64,000 nucleotides of DNA from Parashewanella curva (GTDB lineage: Bacteria > Pseudomonadota > Gammaproteobacteria > Enterobacterales > Shewanellaceae): positions 1 through 64,000 of the forward strand of contig NZ_ML014762.1 in the NCBI RefSeq assembly GCF_003675895.1. The letters are read 5' to 3'. The position numbers and the translations under genes are program-made. The notes beneath the pieces were generated by a model. The model worked only from the letters and a program-made list of their open reading frames with translations, made no database searches and had not been told where the DNA came from. Shown here one piece after another: positions 8,990-18,900 of this stretch (positions within the stretch are counted from its first letter, which is position 1; each line of letters starts with the position of its first letter).

Positions 8990-9166
8990 GAAATGTACAC
9001 TTTTAAAAACTTAATTTGTAATATAAATTAAAGTCTCTTTGAGCAACAGAAAATAATATTTACAAAGTGTGTCTAACTGCCTATTCTGTGGCTTCAGTTC
9101 AAAAACAAATCTATTTTCAATCGACTTTTAGCTTATTCTTGTCACTCAACTTAATGAGTTAGCGCA

Positions 9167-10348
9167 ATGAAATATTCAAACAACGCTGTAGAAGCTTCTG
9201 GCGTAGTTTCATCTCATGCAGCTGTTCTGTTCGATGTAGCAAAACGAAATAACGCCATTATCTTAGTTAGACCCGTCAATCCTGACTCAACTACCCTTAT
9301 CGAAGAAGGGTTCGCTACTAAAGATCTTCATGTCAAAGGAAAAAGCTCTAATTGGGGGCCACAATCTGGCTTCATTTGTTGTAACCAAGCATACAGTAAA
9401 CTGGCAACTAAACCTTCAGCTGACATTGGTGCTTTTAATAAAAAAGTAAAAGAAAGTATTTCTGGTCACTACGCGAAAGCTGTGCCTTTGATTATTTCTC
9501 GTGAACGAGTCTTTGAATTAGAAAAACATCTAAAAATCAAAACGATGAGACAAGAAAATGGCACGTTAAAGGTTTTTAGTCCTATCAAACCCAATGTGCA
9601 TTTTCTTTTGTATCCCAACCAACAAATGCCCACTGGAGATCATGTACTGGTTTATAAAAAATATCGCATGGAAGCTGCCAGAATGATTAAGAAGGTACCT
9701 AAGTTGCATCAAGGGTATTGGGTATTCACTGAAATCGATTTTGGTAGTGGTCAAAAAGATTGGGAAATTATGCAGGTGTTAGCCGATCAACAAACATGGC
9801 TACCATTGACAGCGGATTATGATCTTTTTTCAGTAACTCCTCATTTATCAAACTTTGCCAGCCTTGCTAAATTTAATGGCAATCGTTTTAAAGATGCAGC
9901 AGCTGCTGTATCTAAAGCTACTGGCTCCAAAGAGCGCATGTTTGTGCTTCCTAACTTTGGAAGAGTTACCGCTTTTACATTAACGGTAAGAAACGAAATA
10001 AATAATGGTGTCGCGGGTCTTGGTGCTCAAAAGGTGGTTCATCATGGTTGTGAGGTTGATAACCCAGTTACCGAATTAGATTATCCAATTACCGCATTCA
10101 CTCCTTGGAGAGAAGTTGTGGGTGCTGAAAATCAAATGCAGTTGGAGACCTTGGTGAAAGACATACAAAAATTGGGATATGTTTTTTACGGTAATCGACT
10201 GTGGAGCCAAAAAGGGGCGGTGACCAGCACGACTAAAGTTAAACAAGACTATCAATGGAACGATAGGGTGGCCGAAGCTGAATTACAATCGATAGAAATC
10301 TTTAAAATTTCTGATGTTGAAAAAAAACGAATTATTGTTGGTGGTTAG
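9167..10348 (+). CDS. ExoY/CyaA-type nucleotidyl cyclase toxin
   Basis: 393 residues that match the catalytic core of the secreted adenylate/guanylate cyclase toxins (Pseudomonas ExoY, Bordetella CyaA, anthrax edema factor, MARTX ExoY modules). Seen: RPVNPDSTTLIEEGFATK with K52, then GKSSNWGPQSGF with K59 (ATP-contacting lysines); LTADYDLFSVTPHLSNF with metal ligands D217 and D219; and VVHHGCEVDNP with H293, E296 and N299. All positions known to be catalytic in CyaA are present. There is no signal peptide, membrane helix or RTX repeat, so it resembles ExoY, a type III effector, more than CyaA. In this family activity needs a host cofactor (actin or calmodulin); which one applies here is unknown. 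The ATG at 9167 has a weak ribosome binding site. No secretion genes or chaperone are adjacent. Confidence 0.88.
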   Translation: MKYSNNAVEASGVVSSHAAVLFDVAKRNNAIILVRPVNPDSTTLIEEGFATKDLHVKGKSSNWGPQSGFICCNQAYSKLATKPSADIGAFNKKVKESISGHYAKAVPLIISRERVFELEKHLKIKTMRQENGTLKVFSPIKPNVHFLLYPNQQMPTGDHVLVYKKYRMEAARMIKKVPKLHQGYWVFTEIDFGSGQKDWEIMQVLADQQTWLPLTADYDLFSVTPHLSNFASLAKFNGNRFKDAAAAVSKATGSKERMFVLPNFGRVTAFTLTVRNEINNGVAGLGAQKVVHHGCEVDNPVTELDYPITAFTPWREVVGAENQMQLETLVKDIQKLGYVFYGNRLWSQKGAVTSTTKVKQDYQWNDRVAEAELQSIEIFKISDVEKKRIIVGG

Positions 10349-10614
10349 TAAATGTGGTCGAGTAATAAAGTGTAATACTCGACTCTCTTGAAACCGTGAT
10401 TCTTGTATCTAAATTTTGTTATAGAAGATGATAAGTATCGTGCTAGGTTCCTCCGAAGCACCTTTCTAGAGGAAAGTTGGAGTAATAAATATTATACCGA
10501 ACGAAACACGTTACTGGACAAAATCGCGTTATGATAAAAAGTCTAATAAATATTTATCAGAGCAAAGAAATGCATCTTCGATTCATTAAAGAGAATTTTC
10601 TTAACCCATATGAA
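10349..10614. other. Intergenic stretch without a gene
   Basis: Between the cyclase gene and a family 1 repeat. It contains a hairpin GTCGAGTA/TACTCGAC at 10357-10383 just after the cyclase stop, without a T-run, which may act as a weak terminator. Beyond that it is AT-rich with no convincing frame or conserved motif. Confidence 0.4.
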
Positions 10615-10882
10615 TATACTCGTGATACCTGAAGATGCAGGATTTCAGCGAGAATTAATTGTCATTTAGGCAAGGCACTTACCTGTAGTAATAGTTATTC
10701 TATTACAAAGGAAAGTAACGCAGTATAAATGGCAATTAAACTCGCACTACGTGGGCTTTTCAGCATTGATTCTTCTTTGTTGTGAAAGCTTGAATTAGCC
10801 CGCTAGTTCTGCACTTTCACGCCTCGAATAATGCAACGCTGAATAAGCCCTGAAAGTCGCATCTTCAAGTATCACGAGTATA
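10615..10882 (+). repeat. Family 1 MITE-like element, copy 1 (268 bp)
   Basis: Bounded by near-perfect terminal inverted repeats: left end TATACTCGTGATACCTGAAG, right end the reverse complement TATACTCGTGATACTTGAAG, both continuing as ATGC. The interior has no coding frame. Near-identical copies are at 15591-15859 (inverted) and 43861-44128 (same orientation). The terminal TATA suggests insertion at TA. It lies between the convergent 3' ends of the cyclase gene and the 789-residue gene. The 109 bp on its right, up to 10991, hold nothing I can name. Confidence 0.88.
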
Positions 10883-10991
10883 AAACTTAATATCAACCTA
10901 AAAAAGCAGTTCGGCGCATAAATTTCAATTAGAAAAAGCAGAAGCAATTCACTCATCAAAAGACAAATCTATATAGTTAGACAACACTAGT

Positions 10992-13361
10992 TCATGAAAC
11001 TTTTAATTGATATTCGCCCTTATCAAATGTGCTTGATTCAAGTGCATCAAGATTTAACAGAACGAATCCACTTGAAGCTCCAACATTTTTTGCAGGTTGG
11101 TCTTGATTACTAGTATTAGCTGTATCCAATAATTCTGGGGATGTTTCACGTACGGCCTTAAGGGAAAGCTCTTTTACAACTTGCTTGGCCTGTTCTGCAT
11201 TGAGCTCAATACCTTCCACACGGAATCTTTCTTGCACTCGCTGTATTGTTTTGCACTTAACGCAGCAAATCACCACACCTGAAGCCGTTATTAAAATAGT
11301 TACTCCTGCAAAAATGACAATACCGATAACAATAATGTTTGTATTAATGCCCTCATCAATGTTGTGAACTGCGGATGTGACACTTGGATCTAAACTTGGT
11401 AGGACATATTTTTTCGAAAATGATGTTGATGTCACTTTATCTTGGGTTACATTACGATTAACACTGTTTGTTGGCGGCGCTGATGATAAAGAAATATCTT
11501 GAGTTTCTGTAGAATGCGTTAATTTTTGTGAAGTTGAAGTTGAAGTTGAAGTTGAAGTTGAAGTTGAAGTTGAAGTTGATGGTGTTGGCTGATTGGGGCT
11601 GGTTACAGAGCTTGAGCTTGAACTAGAAGGCTCAGGCAAGTTTCTTAAATCTGTGATAGTTAAATTTTCATGGCTGAATATGTCACTCCCGTTCAAATTA
11701 ATTATTCGTGCGTTATCACGTAAAGTAATAAATGAATTGGCGGGTACGTCTATTAACTGAATAATTGCATCGTCGATGGCTTCCATCTTTGTCTGGAACG
11801 ATTCGCCTTTACTAACATTAGCAAACGTTACTTTACCTTGGTCTTGGACAAATAAGTTAGCGGCTTTGCCAGAGCCACCTCTAAACAAAACAGTTCCATT
11901 TTGGCAAATCGTAACATTTGCCTGAAGCAGTGCAGTGCCAGAAGCCGCTAGACCTAAGCCACCCGTGTTTTGCACATTAAGTGTAGCGTTGTGAAGTGAT
12001 TTACCATTGGCATCAACACCGTTCCCTGCGGTATTCACAATAATTAAATTACATCGCTTACCTGAATCTTCTTTAGAAACAAATCCGATACCACCAGAAT
12101 TATTGATTTTCATATTGGCATCGGCACAGGCTTGACCAAAAGACTGTAACCCTATTCCATTTGAATTCTCAATCAATACGGTTGCACCAGCGGCTGCATT
12201 AGATGATACATTCCCTCCTACATAGTCGTTATTTGTTAACACAAGAGTGGCATTAATTAACGTGTTGTTTAACCCTACAAAGCCAACAGAGCCTTTATGG
12301 TGATAGTTAATGTCAGTAACGTTTACATAGGCTCTATACCCTGCACTGCCTTCCAACAAGCACAAAGCAGGAACTAAATGAAAACCATGCTCATGCAAAT
12401 CAAGGAAAATTTGCGCCTCTCTTGCTGCACTTTCATTCAAATGCAAAAAGCCAAAATTGACAACTAGCTTTGCTTTTTCAGCTGAATGTCCCTTTGCAGT
12501 CCATGCATAAGCTCCATCGAGTATTGCTTCACCACAGTACCCATCATTCCCTGAGATTGTCTTGTTCTTGGGAAAAATTATTTCAGGTCTTGGCATTGTG
12601 CAGTTTTGAACAGGTGGTAGCGGGTCTATATATTCTTCATCTAAAGACAATAATTCACGCATCACCATTCGCTTTGGCTGCAAACTGTCTTTAAGGTTTG
12701 GAGACTCAAGGTGCCGTTTTATTAATGGTTCTTGTGGTGCATCATAGTATGCATCGCCATCTGCATCGATAACCACACCCTGATCTGTGCTTGTTGACTT
12801 AGGCATGGCTGGAATACGGCTGTTTATGTAATCCACTACACCATCTGCCACTTGACCAGCGGCATAAGCCCCCATTGCACCAAAGACAGCATTTGCTCCA
12901 CGGCGAGCATAACTATCTTTGGGGACTTTCAATTCTTCCCAAACGGTATCTGAAGCTTTAGCTGCAAACTGCCCACCTACTAAACCTGCAGTCGCTTTTA
13001 TCGTGCCAGCAGCAAAACCAGACGGAGAAAGAGCCCCCATCGCTGCGCCTTGTAATAGTGTACTGCTAGCCTTGACTGCATATTTAACACCTTGTTTGCT
13101 TCTTACTGATTGAGGTAATAACTCTGTTCCTTTTTCTTCGATAAATTGAACCATCTTTCCTGTTTGCTGAGCGGCGACACAATAAGCTAAACCCATACCC
13201 GCAGCGCCAATACCACCTGTCGCTAAACCTGCACCAGTGGCTATCGAAGCAGAGAGCACTGTCTCCGCTGAAGGGAGGTGCTGATATATTTGATTGGCGG
13301 TATCTTCAAGCTTATTAACTAGCCCTAGAGCTGAGGAAAAGGGTACGGTTGCCATGCACAT
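10992..13361 (-). CDS. Large membrane-anchored protein with beta-helix-like repeats, unknown function
   Basis: 789 residues, with AAGGAGA five bases before the ATG at 13361. Layout: residues 30-200 are rich in Gly and Ala with several amphipathic or hydrophobic helices (ATGAGLATGGIGAAGMGLAY); 250-360 is a globular part; about 371-520 are tandem repeats of 22 residues with a parallel beta-helix look; 590-640 is a low-complexity Ser/Thr linker including a run of ST dipeptides; about residue 685 is one strong transmembrane helix (IIVIGIVIFAGVTILITASG); then a soluble tail of about 80 residues. There is no N-terminal signal peptide. This looks like a surface- or host-membrane-associated accessory protein. 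I know no family with this order. Its promoter region is the 351 bp after the M2 peptidase gene. Confidence 0.75.
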   Translation of the reverse strand: MCMATVPFSSALGLVNKLEDTANQIYQHLPSAETVLSASIATGAGLATGGIGAAGMGLAYCVAAQQTGKMVQFIEEKGTELLPQSVRSKQGVKYAVKASSTLLQGAAMGALSPSGFAAGTIKATAGLVGGQFAAKASDTVWEELKVPKDSYARRGANAVFGAMGAYAAGQVADGVVDYINSRIPAMPKSTSTDQGVVIDADGDAYYDAPQEPLIKRHLESPNLKDSLQPKRMVMRELLSLDEEYIDPLPPVQNCTMPRPEIIFPKNKTISGNDGYCGEAILDGAYAWTAKGHSAEKAKLVVNFGFLHLNESAAREAQIFLDLHEHGFHLVPALCLLEGSAGYRAYVNVTDINYHHKGSVGFVGLNNTLINATLVLTNNDYVGGNVSSNAAAGATVLIENSNGIGLQSFGQACADANMKINNSGGIGFVSKEDSGKRCNLIIVNTAGNGVDANGKSLHNATLNVQNTGGLGLAASGTALLQANVTICQNGTVLFRGGSGKAANLFVQDQGKVTFANVSKGESFQTKMEAIDDAIIQLIDVPANSFITLRDNARIINLNGSDIFSHENLTITDLRNLPEPSSSSSSSVTSPNQPTPSTSTSTSTSTSTSTSTSQKLTHSTETQDISLSSAPPTNSVNRNVTQDKVTSTSFSKKYVLPSLDPSVTSAVHNIDEGINTNIIVIGIVIFAGVTILITASGVVICCVKCKTIQRVQERFRVEGIELNAEQAKQVVKELSLKAVRETSPELLDTANTSNQDQPAKNVGASSGFVLLNLDALESSTFDKGEYQLKVS
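11530..11579 (-). repeat. In-frame hexanucleotide microsatellite (about 8 units)
   Basis: GAAGTT on the plus strand is repeated a little over eight times without interruption, encoding alternating Ser-Thr in the linker of the 789-residue protein. Six-base units keep the frame, so slippage would change linker length rather than switch the gene off. Confidence 0.92.
11810..12251 (-). repeat. Tandem 22-residue protein repeats inside the 789-residue gene
   Basis: From about residue 371, consecutive units of 22 residues can be lined up: ATLVLTNN..., ATVLIENSNGIGL..., ANMKINNSGGIGF..., CNLIIVNTAGNGV..., ATLNVQNTGGLGL..., then slightly divergent ANVTICQNG... and ANLFVQDQG.... Consensus: [AC]-[NT]-[hydrophobic]-x-[IVL]-x-N-[ST]-x-G-x-G-[hydrophobic], then about nine variable residues. 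The pattern suggests one beta-helix coil per unit. Confidence 0.7.
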
Positions 13362-13712
13362 AATGTCTCCTTAATACATTAAAAGTGTGCTTTTATATTT
13401 GGAGAAAGGTTAAACAACGTATTGATAGTAAATCTCTTTTTGTGAACAAAAGTTAACCTACTAATTCGATTAAAAATTTATTAAGTAAAAGATATTGGAA
13501 TAAGTGATTAATTCTGTTTTTGAATGGATGCCTTGGCTTATGGGATACAAGAGGTAGATTTTTTATGCTAACACGGAATGTGGAAAAAGTGAGTCAGCTA
13601 GAAAAAATCAAAGGCAATTCAGTATGATACTTAAAACTTGGTGTGATTTTTTTATGACTCTATAACAGTAAATAAAGCCTGCTCTGCAGGCTTTATTTGA
13701 GCTATTAAGTTA
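13362..13712. other. Leader region of the 789-residue gene
   Basis: 351 bp without a supportable gene. It holds the M2 peptidase terminator (13670-13698) and the ribosome binding site of the gene at 10992. I see no operator, repeat copy or RNA gene in the rest. Confidence 0.5.
13670..13698. terminator. Perfect 13-bp stem terminator after the M2 peptidase gene
   Basis: AAATAAAGCCTGC, loop TCT, GCAGGCTTTATTT. The A-run and T-run on either side make it able to work on both strands. It sits just downstream of the peptidase stop at 13713. Confidence 0.85.
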
Positions 13713-15563
13713 TTACCAACCACACTGGTTATTTTGCATTTTATTTTGCTTATCTAACCACACTTTAAGTGGTGCAAAATAATCGAGAACCGCTTGTGCA
13801 TCCATATCGCGTTTGCCCGTAACCACTTCAAGAGCGTCAGGCCAAGGCTTACTTGCGCCCATTTCAAGCATTTTGTTAAGCTTTTCACCAGCGGCTTTAT
13901 TGCCGTATATTGAGCAGCGGTTAACGGGGCCTTTATCCCCAGCAATATCACACAATGCTTTGTGGAATTGGAACTGAAGAATATGTGCTAAGAAGTAACG
14001 AGTGTAAGGAACATTGCCTGGTACGTGATATTTAGCACCCGGATCAAAGTCGCTTTCGTCGCGAGCAACAGGAGGTCTAATGCCTTGATATTTTTCTCTT
14101 AGTTCCCACCAAGCTTTGTTATATTCACTCGGTTTGATTTGACCACTAAAGACCTTCCAGCGCCATTGATCGATCATCAAGCCAAATGGCAAAAATGCGA
14201 CTTTATCCAGTGCTTGTTTTAGCAATAAACCAATGTCTTTTGACTGATCGGGCACTTGTTCAAGTAGACCAATTTTTTTCAAATATTTTGGCGTAATAGA
14301 TAGCGCAATGGTATCGCCAATCGCTTCGTGGAAGCCATCGTTAGCACTGTTTTGGAATAAGAAAGGTTGTTCTTTATAAGCACGTTGATAGAAATTGTGT
14401 CCAAGTTCATGGTGAATAACGGTAAACTCTTCACCGGTTTTTTGGATACACATCTTGATACGAATATCGTCTTTGTTATCAAGATCCCATGCAGATGCGT
14501 GACACACTACGTCACGATCTTTCGGTTGAGTAAACAAAGAGCGAGTCCAGAAAGTTTCTGGTAAAGCATCAAAACCTAGAGAGGTAAAGAAACCTTCAGC
14601 TTGTTTGACCATTTTCTTTTCATCGTAGTCGTGCATAGCTAATAGTTTAGTCACATCATAACCAGGGTCACCGTTTTCAGGTGCTACATCATCATAGATA
14701 TTGCCCCAAGACTGTGCCCACATATTACCTAATAAATGAGCAGGGATAGGGCCAGATTTTGAAACCACATCATCACCGTACTCTTTATTTAGTTCACCAC
14801 GAACATAACAGTGTAACGATTCATAAAGTGGTTTTACGTCCCCCCATAAGCGATCCAGTTCTTGTGAGAAGTCGTCAGGTTTCATATCGTATTGGCTACG
14901 CCATAAAACAGATAGGTCTTTAAAGCCAAGATCACGGGAACCTTCATTGGCTAACTGAACCTCACGCTCAAACAAAGGGCGCATCGGTTTAGATATTTCG
15001 CGCCAACCCTCCCAGACTTCTTCAAGCAATTTAGGATCGTGTGATTCAGCCATGATGGCAGACAACTCAGGTAGAGTCATGCATTTGCCATCTTTAAAGC
15101 AGTATTTCCCTTTACCATACATGCCATTGAGTTCGGCACTGATATTAGCAAGTTCTGCATTCTTTTTAGGATCTAACGGAGCGGGTAATACCAAACTTGT
15201 GCGTAACATGTTGAGCTTTCGCTCGTTCACTGGGTCAAGCTTTACGCTAGCAAATCTAGCGGCTTCAGTGGCGAATTTCACAGAGTTTGCAGTGTACTTT
15301 TCACCAACGGCTGCGGCTAATGCTGCAGTATCTTCAGTGATAAAGTTACTGTAAATCCATTCTGCGCGGTTAGCTTCAATAGACATATCAGCTAATTTAC
15401 TTTCTGCTTTATGGATAAACTCTTTTGCTTGAGCTGGTGTCGGTTCTGTATTGGTGTTTGTAGCGGCATTTTCCTGTGCTTTTTGTCCACCACAGGCACT
15501 TAATCCTATGCTAACGGCAATAAGCAATGACAATCGCGCAGGTTTTTGACTAAAGGCTTTCAT
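13713..15563 (-). CDS. M2 family zinc dipeptidyl carboxypeptidase (ACE-like), lipoprotein
   Basis: 616 residues. It starts with a lipoprotein signal (LSLLIAVSIGLSACGG, lipid Cys in SAC), so it should be anchored in the outer membrane facing the periplasm. The metallopeptidase signature is HELGH with His385 and His389, followed by FHEAIGD carrying the third ligand Glu about 22 residues later, as in angiotensin-converting-enzyme-like M2 peptidases. These remove C-terminal dipeptides. Length is right for a single-domain M2 enzyme. C-terminal residues such as HVPGNVPYTRYFLAHILQFQFH also fit M2. It stands alone with its own terminator; a family 1 repeat lies directly upstream. Confidence 0.92.
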   Translation of the reverse strand: MKAFSQKPARLSLLIAVSIGLSACGGQKAQENAATNTNTEPTPAQAKEFIHKAESKLADMSIEANRAEWIYSNFITEDTAALAAAVGEKYTANSVKFATEAARFASVKLDPVNERKLNMLRTSLVLPAPLDPKKNAELANISAELNGMYGKGKYCFKDGKCMTLPELSAIMAESHDPKLLEEVWEGWREISKPMRPLFEREVQLANEGSRDLGFKDLSVLWRSQYDMKPDDFSQELDRLWGDVKPLYESLHCYVRGELNKEYGDDVVSKSGPIPAHLLGNMWAQSWGNIYDDVAPENGDPGYDVTKLLAMHDYDEKKMVKQAEGFFTSLGFDALPETFWTRSLFTQPKDRDVVCHASAWDLDNKDDIRIKMCIQKTGEEFTVIHHELGHNFYQRAYKEQPFLFQNSANDGFHEAIGDTIALSITPKYLKKIGLLEQVPDQSKDIGLLLKQALDKVAFLPFGLMIDQWRWKVFSGQIKPSEYNKAWWELREKYQGIRPPVARDESDFDPGAKYHVPGNVPYTRYFLAHILQFQFHKALCDIAGDKGPVNRCSIYGNKAAGEKLNKMLEMGASKPWPDALEVVTGKRDMDAQAVLDYFAPLKVWLDKQNKMQNNQCGW

Positions 15564-15590
15564 CTGAGATTCCTCATTTTTATTTTCGCT

Positions 15591-15859
15591 TATACTCGTG
15601 ATATTTGAAGATGCAACTTTCAGGGCTAGTTCAGCATCGCATTATTCGAGGCGTGAAAGTGCAGAACTAGTGGACTAATTCAAGCTTTCATAACAAAGAA
15701 TAATGCGATGCTGAACAGCCCACGAAGTGCGAATTGAATTGCCATTTATGCTGCGTTGCTTCCCCTAAAAATAGGATGGCTATTTCTGCGGGTAAGCGCC
15801 TTGCCTAAATGGCAATTCAAGCTCGCTGAAATCCTGCATCTTCAGGTATCACGAGTATA
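15591..15859 (-). repeat. Family 1 MITE-like element, copy 2 (269 bp, inverted)
   Basis: Same element as at 10615 but in the opposite orientation. Ends are TATACTCGTGATATTTGAAG and the reverse complement of TATACTCGTGATACCTGAAG. It fills most of the 415-bp gap between the M2 peptidase start and the ankyrin gene at 15979, so it must sit between, or within, their two divergent promoters. The rest of the gap shows nothing further. Confidence 0.88.
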
Positions 15860-15978
15860 GTTTATCTAAGAGTCTTAGTTGTAACAATTGAAGCGGATGA
15901 AATTCATAAAAAGTTGGATAAGTAATTGTTCAGCAAAATAGCCGTATAGTTAACAAAATACACTTACATTCAAAAACT

Positions 15979-18900
15979 ATGAGTGTTCAATGTGTTCAAC
16001 TGGCATCGAGTGAATTTACGATTTCTGAAAATCCTAAAATTCATTTCTTATACGCGTGCACCACTGGTGATACCCATCAATTGTCACAGTGTATAGATGG
16101 CATAGATGATTTGGCTGCCACAACTGATGAAAACGGCTTCAATGGTTTACACCTAGCTTGCATGAATGGCCACGTAAAGGTGGCAGAATTTTTGCTCCAA
16201 AAAGGTATTGATATTGACTATCCGACCAGTAATGTACTTAAAGAAACCTCGCTGCATATTGCGATACGTTGCAAAAAACAAGAGCTTGTACAATTACTAC
16301 TGAAGAATGATGCTGACGTAACGAAAAATTGCGCACTCAACGGTGGTGATGCTTTACGCTTAGCGATTGAAGTCGAAGAACCTAAAATCGTTAGGATGTT
16401 GCTTGAAAAGGGAGTAGACCCTTTTTTTATCAGTAAAGCATATCCGCAAAGTGCATTTGAATTAGTGTGCGAAAGGCAAATGCGGCCTATTGTGTTTTTA
16501 ATGTTAGAGCACTTTTCAACAGAGCATAAGAGATCATACGCTCCACAAATTATACAAAGTTTATTGTTACTGTTGCCTAATCCAGACTCTATGGCTTCGC
16601 AGTGTAAATGCAGAAGAGCAGGGCAAGCTCTCAATACTATGTTGGTTAAGCATAATGAATACTTCAAAGAAACACTTAAACGACATGAATTAATCTTACC
16701 TAATCTGCACAATCGAAATTCAGTATTTTGCATGCAACTCGCAGTCATCTATGATGATTTTCTGGTCTTTCAGCATCTGATGTCGCTGCACAATGAACCG
16801 CTGAAAGACGCTAAAAATGCTCTTTCGTATTGTGAGCTGGCTATTTGGTTTGAAAGCACGGAAATCCTTAAAGTCTTACTCCAACACAATCCGCAAGCAG
16901 CAACAGAAATAAGCGTTGTAATAAAGCCGTTTTCTCTACAAACAATAGGATTTTTTACCAGTGCAGATGTAGTAAAAGTGTTAACAGAGCATTCAAACTT
17001 GAGGGTAGCTGAACCTGCATTTAGGGATCAAAACTTAAATGCTATAGGATTGGCTATAATGCTGCGCGATTATCAACTTCTGACTTTTTTGCTGCAAGAC
17101 GGGCAGGATTGCTCCTTTGTTGCTGGTGCAGATTTGGCGCATTCGATGCCAGCGATTCACTATGCTGTGTTAAGAAATGATGTTATGGCTTTGAGCATTA
17201 TTCTGCAATTTACTTCAAAGTTATTACCTTCATTAGAAAGTCCAATGATTCGTTTGCTTTGCAAAAAAGATCCACAGGGAAGAACACCACTGAATATCGC
17301 TTTAATTTCAGAACATCATAATGCAGTTGGATTTTTATTGGCTAGGATTCCACTAAAACAACTTGAGGTTGATGACGCGAATTTATTAGCTCAATACTAT
17401 TTAAAAAATGATTTAGTGTCCAAATTAGAAGAAGCAATTCTATCAAGGCAATTGAAGTGCAGTCGCAATAGCTTATTGAATGCTGTTATATCGGCAAAGA
17501 ATATTTCAGCTCTTCGGTCTTTGATGAAGTACATTGATTTTTCTAAGGCAACCTCAAGTTGGAAAATACTGGAGCTGTGCCAAGATTCGCCTGAAATGTT
17601 TGCGTACCTGATTCAAATCCAAAAAATCAGGCCATTTTTAAACGCATCAGAGTTGATTTATTGCTTTATGGTTTTTTGTTCGAATCTAAAGCTAGAATGC
17701 TGTAAAAAAATGTTAGAAATCGAAAGTATTGCAAAGTTTGTATCGTCTGCTGAAATAACAAAGTATTATCAAAAATTATTCAGTAACATGAGCTTAGACT
17801 TGCTGCTGTTACTATTAGAACATGGTTTTCGAGTGGATCAAGCGGATAGAAATGGAAAAGAAACAATAGAGTATGCTTTCGAAACATCACTTGAAATTAC
17901 AGCCTTTATATTAAGTGTCGGAGTGATACTAAAACGGCAAGCTAATGGTACAGCAGGATTATATACGGTACTGCCAAAGTCAGAGCTTTTTTTTGATGAT
18001 AATACACATCTTGATGAGTTAGATGTACTCATTAATAAGCCTGTTGCACTAAATGCATTTTTAGGTGAATTTAATAAAGAAATAGCAAATCAACCAGCTG
18101 ATCCAATGACGCATCTGTCAGAGATGTTAAGAAAAGAGCAACGAGAGTGGTTTGCGTTCTTAAGCCATACTCCTTCGAAAGAATATGTGAAGTCTTGGTT
18201 AGATGAACACCCTAATGCCCGCCATTATCTGAACCGTTATTTTTGGGTCACAGGTTGGACAACGATACATTATGTGATTCATTTAAAGCGCATAGACTTA
18301 ATCCCATTATTAATTGAAAGAGGAGTTGACCCTTTAAGGCAAACTCAAATCACTAAACAAACGGCAATGCATTTAGCTGTAAGGGTTGATGATGTTGAGG
18401 CTGTAACATATTTAGCTAAATTTCAGCCGTTATATTGGATAAAAAACATCGATAGTGAAGGTGCGTATGATGTTGCGATAAAAGAGCATCATTATAAGTT
18501 GAATGGTGTTTTTGATATTTTACTTAGGCTGAGAAAATTTAGGCCGAGAGGGCAGTCTTTTGGGAAAGGCACTCAAACGGAAAGTTTATCAAATTTATCT
18601 GATTTAACTCGAGTTATTTGGTGTGATTATGAGCTTTATGTACTTCAAGATTATTTATCACAAAGCAAATACAAAGCCCTTGTTAACCAACGATTATCCT
18701 GTCGTGAATATAACCCGTTAGAAGTGGCTGTTGTTCGAAAACGTGAGCAGCACGTGCGTTGTTTACTTGTTTCTGGTGCGGATTACAAAGCGTTAGTGCC
18801 AAATTGCAGACACAATGTTTTCCACCTCTTATGCTCGAGTGTTTACAGTGATACTGAAGATTGTAACAAAGTATGGAGTGTGCTTATTGAGCATATTCCT

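Noticed and set aside
10349-10991. A possible prophage or insertion-sequence gene remnant in the gap after the cyclase
   Set aside because: Only a non-coding MITE-like element is present; no transposase, integrase or att-like direct repeat could be seen.
16218-16748. A 176-codon leftward open frame inside the first ankyrin gene
   Set aside because: It is the antisense shadow of the ankyrin coding sequence.
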